From JACQAI01 sp035507915 (GTDB lineage: Bacteria; Pseudomonadota; Alphaproteobacteria; Elsterales; Elsteraceae), in contig DATJNS010000072.1 of assembly GCA_035507915.1 (NCBI GenBank), positions 1 through 17,521 on the forward strand: 17,521 nucleotides of DNA, read 5' to 3'. The position numbers and the translations under genes are program-made. Of this stretch, positions 7,609 to 15,900 are shown in pieces. The notes under the pieces are model-generated. The model worked only from the letters and a program-made list of their open reading frames with translations, made no database searches and was not told where the DNA came from. Position 1 is the stretch's first letter. Every line of letters begins with the position of its first letter.

Positions 7609-8982
7609 ATGACGACGCTCGGCGATCTGTCCCGCTATATCATCGACGACCCGGCGCGCGGCGCCTTCCGCGTCCACCGCGACATCTTCCACGCGCCCGA
7701 GATCTTCGAGCTCGAGATGGCGGCGATCTTCGAGCGCACCTGGATCTTCCTCGCGATGGAGTCGCAGCTGCCGCGGCCGTTCGACTTCATCACCACGACC
7801 ATCGGCCGCCAGCCCATCATCCTGATCCGCAACCGGGCGGGAGCGCTGGGCGCGTTCTTCAACAGCTGCCGGCACAAGGGCGCGCGGCTCGCCTACACCG
7901 AAAGCGGCAACGCCGAGCGCCTGATTTGCCCCTACCACGCCTGGACCTACGACGCCGACGGCGCCAACTGCGCGATCAAGGACGCGCGCCACGGCCATTG
8001 CGGTCCGGCGTTCGACGCCGAGGACCACGACCTCGTGCGCGTGCCGCGGGTCGCCAGCTATCGCGGCATGGTGTTCGGCTGCCTCGATCCCGATGTCCCG
8101 GCGCTCGAGGACTGGCTTGGCGACATGCGCGTGCTGATCGACCTGGTGATGGACCAGGGCGAGCGCGGCATGGAGCTGGTGCCCGGCCGCACGGTCTACA
8201 GCTACGCGGCCAACTGGAAGCTCCAGGCCGAGAACGGCATGGACCCTTATCACCTGACCTCGACCCATCCGAGCTTCATCGAGCTGATCTCGCGCCGCCA
8301 GGCCGAGCGCCGCGACCTGAACGCGATCCGGTCGCGGGACTTCAACCGCAGCCTGACGGTCGACGGCGGCTGCTTCACCTTCCCCTATGGCCATGGCTGC
8401 GTGTGGACAGTCAATCCGGCGCCCGAGCAGAAGCCGCTGTTCGAGGCGCGCGAGGCGCTGCGGGCGCGCGTCGGCGACTTCCGCGCCGAATGGATGCTCA
8501 ACCTGCGCAACCTGACGATCTGGCCGAGCGTCCAGCTCGCCGACTCCGAATCGCTGCTGCTGCGCGTCATCCGGCCGATCGCGGTCGATCGCACGGAGAT
8601 GCGGCTCTATTGCATGGGGCCGGTCGGCGAGGCGCCGGCCGCGCGTGCCCGGCGCATCCGCCAGCACGAGGATTTCTTCAACGTCAGCGGGCTCGCGACG
8701 CCCGACGACACGACGGTCTACGAAGCTTGCCAGTTCGGCTTCGGCGCGCGCGCCATCGACTATCACCAGGGGTACGCGCGTGGCACGGCCCTGATCGAGC
8801 GCGGCCCCAACGCGCTGGCGCGCCAGCTCGGCATCGATCCGCTCGAGAGCGTCAGCGGGCCGTTCCAGGTCCAGCAGGAGATCCAGTACCTGCCCAACTA
8901 TCGCGAGTGGCGCCGGCTGATCGAGGCGGCGTTGGCGCGCGGGCCGGCCGACGCGGCGCCCCGTGCGCGCGCCGCAGAGTGA
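7609..8982 (+). CDS. Rieske ring-hydroxylating oxygenase, alpha subunit (benzoate/anthranilate dioxygenase-like)
   Basis: The catalytic large subunit (457 residues) of a two-component-type aromatic ring-hydroxylating oxygenase, which adds oxygen to an aromatic substrate using electrons from a reductase. The Rieske [2Fe-2S] ligands are C87, H89, C107 and H110, with the exact C-x-H-x17-C-x2-H spacing. The catalytic domain has the bridging D212 and iron ligands H215 and H220 (D-x2-H-x4-H) in NWKLQAENGMDPYHLTSTH; a carboxylate third ligand is probably D366 or D367 (TPDDTTVYEA). The N-terminal IDDPARGAFRVHRDIF and LEMAAIFERTWIFLA, and TTTIGRQPII, resemble BenA/AntA-type enzymes, suggesting an aromatic carboxylate substrate, but this is inference. 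The beta subunit follows 13 bases later. No ferredoxin or reductase gene is in the window, so it must borrow electrons from elsewhere. Possibly controlled by the FNR-type box upstream. Confidence 0.93.
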   Translation: MTTLGDLSRYIIDDPARGAFRVHRDIFHAPEIFELEMAAIFERTWIFLAMESQLPRPFDFITTTIGRQPIILIRNRAGALGAFFNSCRHKGARLAYTESGNAERLICPYHAWTYDADGANCAIKDARHGHCGPAFDAEDHDLVRVPRVASYRGMVFGCLDPDVPALEDWLGDMRVLIDLVMDQGERGMELVPGRTVYSYAANWKLQAENGMDPYHLTSTHPSFIELISRRQAERRDLNAIRSRDFNRSLTVDGGCFTFPYGHGCVWTVNPAPEQKPLFEAREALRARVGDFRAEWMLNLRNLTIWPSVQLADSESLLLRVIRPIAVDRTEMRLYCMGPVGEAPAARARRIRQHEDFFNVSGLATPDDTTVYEACQFGFGARAIDYHQGYARGTALIERGPNALARQLGIDPLESVSGPFQVQQEIQYLPNYREWRRLIEAALARGPADAAPRARAAE

Positions 8983-8995
8983 CGGTCGGCCCGCG

Positions 8996-9496
8996 ATGAC
9001 GGCGCCGTCGCCGCTCGCGGTCGGCAGCGAGCTCTTGTTCCGCGAGGCGGCGCTGATCGACCGGCAGGACTGGGACGCCTGGCTGGCGCTCTACGTGCCC
9101 GACTGCGTGTTCTGGGTGCCGACCTGGACCGGCGACCACACGCTCGCGCGCGATCCCGAGACCGAGCTGTCGCACATCTACTACGCGACGCGCTCGGGCC
9201 TCGAAGACCGCGTTTGGCGCATCCGCTCGGGCCTGTCGATCGCGTCGCTGCCGATGCCGCGCACCATGCATGCCCTGACCAACGTGCGGCTGGTCGAGGC
9301 GTCCGACGCGGTGCTCGATCTCGAGGCGAATTTCTCGGTCGACGTCGTCAACCTACGGAATCGCGCGACCCACCGGCTGTTCGGCCGCTACGCGCACCGG
9401 CTGGCGATGCGCGAAGGTGCCTGGCGGATCGCGCGCAAGGTCGTGACCGTGCTCAACGACGACCTGCCCAGCGTGGTCGACGTCTACAGCGTGTGA
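8996..9496 (+). CDS. Ring-hydroxylating oxygenase, beta subunit
   Basis: The small subunit (166 residues) that packs under the alpha trimer to form an alpha3beta3 hexamer; it has the cone-shaped NTF2/SnoaL fold and usually a structural role. Visible family features are the N-terminal helix and DxxDWDAWLALYVPDC-like segment (about 18-36), the long middle strand region HALTNVRLVEA, RRYAHRL-type strands, and the C-terminal WRIARKVVTVLNDDLPSVVDVYSV, close to the usual ending of benzoate-type beta subunits. ATG at 8996 gives the normal family start; the frame is open a further 11 codons upstream into the alpha gene, but those residues look spurious. The ribosome site is weak (AGAGTGA near the alpha stop), consistent with translational coupling to alpha. 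Only 13 bases separate the two, so they form one transcript. Confidence 0.92.
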   Translation: MTAPSPLAVGSELLFREAALIDRQDWDAWLALYVPDCVFWVPTWTGDHTLARDPETELSHIYYATRSGLEDRVWRIRSGLSIASLPMPRTMHALTNVRLVEASDAVLDLEANFSVDVVNLRNRATHRLFGRYAHRLAMREGAWRIARKVVTVLNDDLPSVVDVYSV

Positions 9497-9507
9497 TGCG
9501 CGGCGCG

Positions 9508-9526
9508 CGGCATGTCGATCATGCCG
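9508..9526 (+). terminator. Hairpin after the oxygenase beta subunit
   Basis: CGGCATG (9508-9514) and CATGCCG (9520-9526) form a perfect 7-base stem with a TCGAT loop, beginning 12 bases after the TGA of the beta gene and before the convergent small gene's stop at 9534. There is no T-tract, so it may act as a weak bidirectional terminator or as a 3' protecting hairpin. Confidence 0.4.
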
Positions 9527-9533
9527 GACCTGA

Positions 9534-9758
9534 TCACGCCGTTCGTGCTGGGCGATCATGCGGCGTTTGTATGGTTGGGCTATCCGCGGTGAGGCTTTGT
9601 GAGCCGCTGAGCGCACCAGCGATCGCGTCGGCCGACTGCTGCTCCGACTGATGGACCTCGGTCGTCGGGTCGAGCCCGAGGACGCTCGCGTCGTCGGCCG
9701 GCATCGGCATGCTCGCGCCCAGCCAGGCGGCGAACAAAGTGCGCCACAGCGTCGACAT
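9534..9758 (-). CDS. Small protein of unknown function (74 residues)
   Basis: I do not recognise this protein. Support for it being real: an ATG (9756-9758) with a strong Shine-Dalgarno GGGGAG (minus strand, 9766-9771) seven bases before it, high G/C at third codon positions over the first 48 or so codons, and a gap between flanking genes that it fills. The N-terminus MSTLWRTLFAAWLGASMPMPA is a short amphipathic or weakly hydrophobic helix; the rest is polar, alanine- and serine-rich (ADDASVLGLDPTTEV, then QSEQQSADAIAGALSG). The last 20 or so codons lose the G/C third-position bias, so the tail may be recently altered or not the original end. It converges on the oxygenase beta gene and diverges from the triple Rid gene. 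A membrane-surface peptide is possible but unproven. Confidence 0.5.
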   Translation of the reverse strand: MSTLWRTLFAAWLGASMPMPADDASVLGLDPTTEVHQSEQQSADAIAGALSGSQSLTADSPTIQTPHDRPARTA

Positions 9759-9811
9759 GCAGGTTCTCCCCGGCGCTGATCCGCGACAGGAAGCGCGTCG
9801 GCGCGGGCGAT

Positions 9812-9817
9812 TAAAAT
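9812..9817 (+). promoter_or_regulatory. Candidate -10 element of the triple Rid gene
   Basis: TAAAAT matches TATAAT at 5 of 6 positions and sits in the only AT-rich patch (9809-9820) between the small gene and the Rid gene. No good -35 hexamer is present 16-18 bases upstream. Transcription would start near 9822, 57 bases before the ATG. Read on the minus strand the same patch (ATTTTAAT) could serve the small gene. Confidence 0.35.
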
Positions 9818-9867
9818 GTGTCGTGTTGTCGCTGCGGCGACGGCATGCTCCAGGGGCGAGATTCGGC

Positions 9868-9873
9868 AGGAGG
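9868..9873 (+). promoter_or_regulatory. Ribosome binding site that fixes the triple Rid start
   Basis: AGGAGG is a perfect Shine-Dalgarno core five bases before the ATG at 9879. An in-frame ATG at 9816 overlaps the candidate -10 and has no such site. Confidence 0.75.
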
Positions 9874-9878
9874 ACGGC

Positions 9879-11198
9879 ATGAGCGCCGAGCGGGATCAGG
9901 TCGAGCCGTTGCTGCCGGTCGAGCTCGGCCCGGCGCGCGTGCGCTATGCGCAGGGGGTGAAGGCGGGCGACTGGGTGTTCGCCACCGGCCATCTGGCGCG
10001 CGATGTCGTCACCGGGCTCGATCCGGCGGTCGACGACGCGCGCGCGCCGCACTACGACAAGCCGCGCCACGAGCGCGAGGCCGACCGCATCTATCGCAAC
10101 ATCGAGGCGGTGCTGCGCGCCGGCGGCGCCGGCTTCGCCGACGTCGCGCGGCTCGACCAGTATTTCCTCGACCCGCGCGCGCTCGACCCATACCATACCG
10201 TGCGGCGCACGCGCTTCGGTCCGGTGGTGCCGCCCAGCACGTCGGTGATCGTGCAGGGGTTGGCGCTCCCGGGCGCCGCGATGGAGGTCCAGGTGATCGC
10301 GGCGCTGCCGACGGCCGGCGCACCGCAGAAGCTGCGCCATCCCGATCTCGATGGCCCGCCGACCTCGGGCTACAGCTCGGCGCTGCGCGTCGGCGGTCTC
10401 GTGTTCTGCGCCGGCGCGTTCGCCAGCGCGGCTCCCGGTCAGCCGTCACGCCGCGGGCTCGCGCTCGCCGCGTCGATGCCCGAGGGCGCGCAGTGGCGCG
10501 GCCAGCCCGTCAAGCTGGAGACCGAGTTCATCATCCAGGAGAAGTTGGCGCCGGCGCTCGCGCTCGCCGGCTGCACGCTCGCCGACGTCGTGAAGGCGCA
10601 GGTCTATTTGACCCACGTCGAGGACACCGCCGCCTTCAATCAGGTGTGGAACCGGCATTTCGCCGACTCGCCGGCGGCGACCACCATCGTGATCTGCCGC
10701 AATCCGGGCCTCGGCCTCGTCGACGCGCGGATCGAGATCAATGCGCTGGCGGTCGCACCCGGCGCGGCGCGGCCGAAGCGTCCGATCGTCTCGGCGGTCG
10801 CGCCGGCCTATCGCGGCCACGTCGCCGCCGTGCGCGCCGGCGACTTCCTGTTCCTGTCCGGCTTGATGGCGTGCAACGCCGAGGGCGTGCTGCCTGAGGC
10901 GGCCGCCGACGCGCGTCAGCCGTACTACCAGTGTCCGGCGGCGGCGCAGGCGAGCGCGATCCTGCGCAACGCCGAGACGATCTGCCGGGCCGCCGGCGCG
11001 CGGCTCGGCGACGTCGTGCGCATCCAGCAGTTCCACACCGATCTCGCCGAGTTCTACCCGGTCTATCGCGTCTGGCAGGAGTTCCTGCCCGGGCGCGCCC
11101 TGCCGATCTCCGCGCTCGAGGTGCCGGCGTTGCCGGTACCCGGCTGCACGCTGCTGATGGATCTGTGGGTCTACGCGCCGGCGTCCGAGGCGTGCTAG
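9879..11198 (+). CDS. Protein of three tandem Rid (YjgF/YER057c/UK114) domains
   Basis: Ordinary Rid proteins are about 130 residues and form homotrimers with active sites between subunits; this 439-residue chain contains three copies: about 20-143, 162-294 and 307-434. Each copy shows the family pattern of an N-terminal hairpin (WVFATGHLARD, LVFCAGAFAS, FLFLSGLMACN), a helix with 'NIEAVLRAGG / KLAPALALAG / NAETICRAAG', a strand 'DVARLDQYF / DVVKAQVYL / DVVRIQQFH', and a final 'P..LPG..M/ARIEIN'-type strand. The arginine essential for imine/enamine hydrolysis in RidA (in PAR) is missing in all three (PPSTSV 118-123, PAATT 265-269, LPISAL 408-413), and the C-terminal strand glutamate is Q, N and D. 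It is therefore unlikely to be a canonical deaminase; a ligand-binding or different hydrolytic role is possible. It follows the oxygenase genes but is separated from them by a convergent small gene and has its own ribosome site. Confidence 0.9.
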   Translation: MSAERDQVEPLLPVELGPARVRYAQGVKAGDWVFATGHLARDVVTGLDPAVDDARAPHYDKPRHEREADRIYRNIEAVLRAGGAGFADVARLDQYFLDPRALDPYHTVRRTRFGPVVPPSTSVIVQGLALPGAAMEVQVIAALPTAGAPQKLRHPDLDGPPTSGYSSALRVGGLVFCAGAFASAAPGQPSRRGLALAASMPEGAQWRGQPVKLETEFIIQEKLAPALALAGCTLADVVKAQVYLTHVEDTAAFNQVWNRHFADSPAATTIVICRNPGLGLVDARIEINALAVAPGAARPKRPIVSAVAPAYRGHVAAVRAGDFLFLSGLMACNAEGVLPEAAADARQPYYQCPAAAQASAILRNAETICRAAGARLGDVVRIQQFHTDLAEFYPVYRVWQEFLPGRALPISALEVPALPVPGCTLLMDLWVYAPASEAC

Positions 11199-11245
11199 CG
11201 TAGCGCGGTGAGGCACCGAGGGGGACGTTCGCGGGCCGTGCCGCA

Positions 11246-12928
11246 ATGACCGAGACTTCGTCGCGCGCGTCGGGCGCGCATGCGGCCGATCCGCTCACCG
11301 AGGCGCTCGCCCTTCATCGGGCCGGACGGGTTGTCGAGGCGCAGCACCTCTACGAGGCCGTGCTGCGCGAACGCCCCGACCATCCGGACGCGCTCCATCT
11401 GCTCGGGCTGCTGGCGCACCAGCGCGGCGACGCCGCGACCGCGTTGGGGCTGATCCGGCGCGCGCTCCAGCATCGTCCGGAGTTTCCGATCGCGCTCTGC
11501 AATCTCGCCAACATCCTGCGCGCCGAGGGCGAGCGCGAGGCCGCGACCGACGCCTACCGGCGGGCGCTCGCGTTCAACCCCAGCCTCGTCGGGGCCGAGC
11601 TCGGGCTGGCGGGCGTGGCTGCCGACGCACGCGATTTCGCCGCGGCGGCCGAACGCCTCGAGGCCGTGGTCGCGCGCCATCCGGGGCTTGCCGTCGCGTG
11701 GTGCGAGCTCGGTCGGGCGCGGCGCGAGCAGGGACGGCTCGGCGACGCGGTGCGCGCGCTCGAGCAGGCCGTTGCGCTCGAGCCCGCCCTGTTCGCCGCG
11801 CACAACGAGCTCGGCATCGCGCTCCACAAGGCGGGACGGTGGTCGGATGCGGTGCGTGCCTACCGCGCCGCGCTCGCGTGCCAGGGCGATCCGACGATCG
11901 CTCTGCGCAATCTCGGCCATAGCTTGAAGCGCCTCGACCGGGTGGCCGAGGCGGTCGATTGCTATCGCCGCGCCAACGCCCATCGCGAGCTCGCGGCGGT
12001 CATCGATCCCGCGACGGCGGCGCTCGACACCTACGCGACGACCAGCCGCGCCAAGCTCGTTCACGACATCGAGCAGCTCGAGTATCTCGCGGCCCGGGGT
12101 TGGCGTCCCGACGCGGCTGCGGACCTCATCGCGCGCTATCGCGGCGTGCTGGCGGCGATCAAGCCGCGCGCTGCGGCGAGCGAGGTCGTGCGGTTGACCG
12201 ACGAGGAGCGCGCACGCCTGGGACCGACCTACAACCGGCTGCTCAACGTGGCCGACGCGCCGGCGCTGCCCGGCGGACCGTTCGGTGGCTGGCGGCCCGA
12301 CCGCATCGAGGCCGCGTACCTGGCGGCGCGGCCGGAGTTCGTCCTGATCGACGACTTCCTGTCGGCCGAGGCCCTGGCATCGCTCCGGCGCTACTGCCTG
12401 GAGTCGACCGTGTGGTTCAACTTCAGCCATCACGGCGGCTACATGGCGGCGCTGCTCGACGACCATTTCGACTGCCCGCTGGTGCTGCAGATCGCCGACG
12501 CGCTGCGTCGCGCGATGCCGCGCATGCTCGAGCGCCACACGCTGGTTCACATCTGGGCCTACAAATACGACACCACGCTTCAGGGGGTCGGGAACCATGG
12601 CGACAACGCCGCGGTCAACGTCAATTTCTGGATCACGCCGGACGACGCCAACCTGTCGCCCGACACCGGCGGCATGATCATCTATCCCGCGCTGGCGCCG
12701 GCCGACTGGGAGTTCGAGGCGTTCAACGCCGACCCCGACCGCATCGCCGCGTTCGTGGCGTCGCACGGCGGGGCGCCGATCCGGGTGCCCTATCGTGCCA
12801 ACCGCGCCGTGCTGTTCAACTCGAGCCTGTTCCACGAGACCGACCAGATCTGGTTCAAGCCCGGCTACGACACGAGGCGCATCAACGTGACGATGCTGTT
12901 CGGCGATCGCGAAGGTGCGCGCGCATGA
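11246..12928 (+). CDS. TPR protein with C-terminal 2-oxoglutarate/Fe(II) oxygenase domain
   Basis: A cytoplasmic protein of 560 residues. Residues about 15-245 are six to seven tetratricopeptide repeats (for example ALALHRAGRVVEAQHLYEAVL, LCNLANILRAEGEREAATDA). A linker follows (about 250-350), then an oxygenase domain of the double-stranded beta-helix kind (about 365-555). It keeps the iron triad H451-x-D453 (GNHGDN) and H530 (NSSLFHETD), with R544 or R545 (RRINVTMLFG) placed to bind 2-oxoglutarate; so it should be catalytically competent, hydroxylating a peptide or small molecule. TPRs usually bind the protein substrate or partner. The start is the only ATG available: no other start codon lies in frame just upstream, and a GAGGGGGA site is about 20 bases away, so initiation may be weak. 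Its stop overlaps the RND start (ATGA at 12925-12928), indicating translational coupling. Confidence 0.85.
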   Translation: MTETSSRASGAHAADPLTEALALHRAGRVVEAQHLYEAVLRERPDHPDALHLLGLLAHQRGDAATALGLIRRALQHRPEFPIALCNLANILRAEGEREAATDAYRRALAFNPSLVGAELGLAGVAADARDFAAAAERLEAVVARHPGLAVAWCELGRARREQGRLGDAVRALEQAVALEPALFAAHNELGIALHKAGRWSDAVRAYRAALACQGDPTIALRNLGHSLKRLDRVAEAVDCYRRANAHRELAAVIDPATAALDTYATTSRAKLVHDIEQLEYLAARGWRPDAAADLIARYRGVLAAIKPRAAASEVVRLTDEERARLGPTYNRLLNVADAPALPGGPFGGWRPDRIEAAYLAARPEFVLIDDFLSAEALASLRRYCLESTVWFNFSHHGGYMAALLDDHFDCPLVLQIADALRRAMPRMLERHTLVHIWAYKYDTTLQGVGNHGDNAAVNVNFWITPDDANLSPDTGGMIIYPALAPADWEFEAFNADPDRIAAFVASHGGAPIRVPYRANRAVLFNSSLFHETDQIWFKPGYDTRRINVTMLFGDREGARA

Positions 12929-15900
12929 GCATGTCGTCGCCCTTCATCGAACGACCGATCGCGACCTCGCTGCTGACGATCGCGGTGCTGCTGGTCGGGC
13001 TGGTCGCCTATCCGCTGCTGCCGGTCGCGCCGCTGCCGGACGTCGAGTTCCCGACCATCTCGGTGTCGTCGACCTACCCGGGCGCCGACCCGGCCACCAT
13101 GGCGTCGTCGGTTGCCACGCCGCTCGAGCGCCAGTTCTCGCAGATCCCGGGGGTCACCCAGCTGACCTCGTCGAGCGCGTTCGGCCTGACCCAGATCACC
13201 ATCCAGTTCGAGCTGACCCGCAACATCGATTCAGCCGGACAGGACGTGCTGGCCGCGATCAACGCGGCGAGCGGACAGCTGCCGAGGAACCTGCCGGCCA
13301 ACCCGACCTATCGCAAGATCAACCCGTCGGACGCGCCCATCCTCGTTCTGTCCGTGAGCTCCGACACGCTGCCGATCACCACGGTCGACGACTATGCCGA
13401 CATCGTGCTGGCGCAGCAGATCTCGCAGATCAGCGGCATCGGCCAGGTCTTCATCGGCGGCGAGCAGAAGCCCGCGGTTCGCGTCCAGGTCGACCCGATC
13501 AAGCTTGCCGCGCTCGACATGGGCCTCGAGGAGGTTCGATCGGTCCTGGTCAACGCGACGGTCAACTCGCCGAAGGGCGTTTTCAACGGGGCGCACCAGG
13601 CCTTCACGATCTACGACGACGACCAGCTGCTGAAGGCGGCGCCGTATCGGAACCTGATCATCGCCTACCACAACGGCTCGCCGGTGCGCATCCGCGACAT
13701 CGGCACCGCGATCGATGCGCCCGAGAACACCCAGATCGGCGCCTGGTACAACGGCAAGCCCAGCATCCAGCTGTTCATCTTCAAGCAGCCGGCGGTCAAC
13801 GTCATCGACGCCGTGCAGCGGATCAAGGACAGGCTGCCGCAGCTGCGCAACGCGATGCCGCCGTCGATCAACGTCGACATCCTCAACGATCGCACCCAGA
13901 CGATCCGCGCGTCGGTCGAGGACGTCGAGATCACGATGGCGATCACGGTCACGCTGGTCGTGCTGGTGATCTTCCTGTTCCTGCGCGCCTTCTGGGCGAC
14001 CGTGATCCCGAGCATCGCCGTGCCGATGTCGCTGGTCGGCACCTGCGCGCTCATGTACCTGTTCGGCTTCAGCCTCGACAACCTCTCCCTGATGGCGCTG
14101 ACCATCGCGGTCGGCTTCGTGGTCGACGACGCGATCGTGATGCTGGAGAACATCTACCGGCACATCGAGGAAGGCATGCCGGTGCGAGAGGCGGCCTTCA
14201 AGGGCGCCAGCGAGATCGGCTTCACGATCATCTCGATGAGCTTCTCGCTGGTCGCGGTGTTCATTCCGGTGCTGCTGATGGGCGGCATCGTCGGGCGCCT
14301 GTTCCGCGAGTTCGCCATGACGGTGACGATCACGATCCTGGTGTCGTGCTTCGTGTCGTTGACGCTGACGCCGATGATGTGCTCGCGGTTCCTCAAGAAC
14401 CAGCATCAGGTCACTCACGGCCGCGCCTACATGCTGGCCGAGGCGTTCTTCGACGCGCTGCTCGCCTTCTATCGCCGCACCTTGCAGGTGGTGCTGCGCC
14501 ACCGTTTCCTCACCCTGATGGTCTTGTTGATGACCTTCGCGGCCAACCTCTTCCTCTATGTCGTGATCCCGAAGGGTTTCTTCCCGCAGCAGGACACCGG
14601 CACCATATTCGGTTTCAGCGAGGCCGCCCAGGACACCTCGTTCGACGCCATGAAGGCCAAGCAGATGGCGATGGCGAAGGTGATCGCCAGCGAGCCCGGC
14701 ATCGACACTTTCTCGGTCACCGCGGGTCCGACGATCGGCGCGCAGACCTACAATGCCGGGCGCTTCTGGATCGGTCTGAAGCCGCGCGACGAGCGCAGCG
14801 AGTCGGCCGACCAGATCATCGCGCATCTGCGCAGCAAGGCCGCGCATGAGCTCGGCATCGCGTTGTTCCTGCAGTCGCGCCAGGACATCAATGTCGGCGG
14901 CCGCATAACCAAGACGCAGTTTCAATACACCCTGCAGGATGCCGATCTCAATGAGCTCAACCAGTGGGCGCCGCGCTTCTTCGACCTGCTGAAGGGGCTG
15001 CCCCAGCTCGAGGACGTGGCGACCGACCAGCAGACCAGCGCGGCGACCGCGACCTTGACGATCGATCGCGACACCGCCGCGCGCTTCGGCATCCAGCCGC
15101 AGCTGATCGACGACACGCTCTACGACGCCTTCGGCCAGCGCCAGATCACCCAGTACTTCACCCAGCTGCAGAGCTATCACGTGGTGCTCGAGGTCGATCC
15201 CAGGCTGCAGCAGGATCCGAACGCGCTCGACAAGATCTACATTCGGGCGCCCACCACCGGCCAGATGGTGCCCTTGTCGGCCTTTGTCCATTTCGACACG
15301 TCGCGCACCAGCTACCTCACGATCGCGCACCAGAGCCAGTTCCCGGCGGTCACGCTGTCCTTCAACCTCGCGCCCGGCGCGGCGCTCGGCCAGGCCGTCG
15401 ATGCGATCCAGCGCGCCGCGACGCAGATGAACGCGCCGGTCAGCCTGATCCGCACCTTTCAGGGCACCGCGCAGGCCTTCCAGAGCTCGCTCAAGACGCA
15501 GCCTTATCTGATCGCCGCGGCGATCGTCGTGCTCTACATCATCCTCGGCATGCTCTACGAGAGCTACATCCATCCGCTGACCATCCTGTCGACGTTGCCG
15601 TCGGCCGGCGTCGGCGCGCTCCTGATCCTGATGGCCTTCCACTACGACCTGAGCGTGATCGCGCTGATCGGCATTCTGCTGCTGATCGGCATCGTCAAGA
15701 AGAACGCCATCATGATGATCGACTTCGCGTTGGCGGCGGAGCGCGGCGCCGGCCTGTCGCCCGAGGAGTCGATCTTCCAGGCCTGTCTGCTGCGTTTCCG
15801 GCCCATCATGATGACGACGATGGCGGCGTTGCTCGGCGGCCTGCCGCTGATGCTGGGCACCGGCACGGGATCGGAGCTGCGCCGGCCGCTCGGCTTTGCC

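Noticed and set aside
9512..9592. A 26-codon plus-strand ORF (MSIMPDLITPFVLG and on) as a peptide gene.
   Set aside because: It has no ribosome site, starts inside a hairpin and overlaps the better-supported minus-strand gene. It is kept only as a comparison in the finding on that region.
11959..12924. The RND reading frame stays open upstream for about 320 codons, which could suggest a large fusion protein.
   Set aside because: That stretch is an out-of-frame, arginine-rich reading of the 2OG oxygenase gene. The ATG at 12925 gives the standard RND N-terminus.
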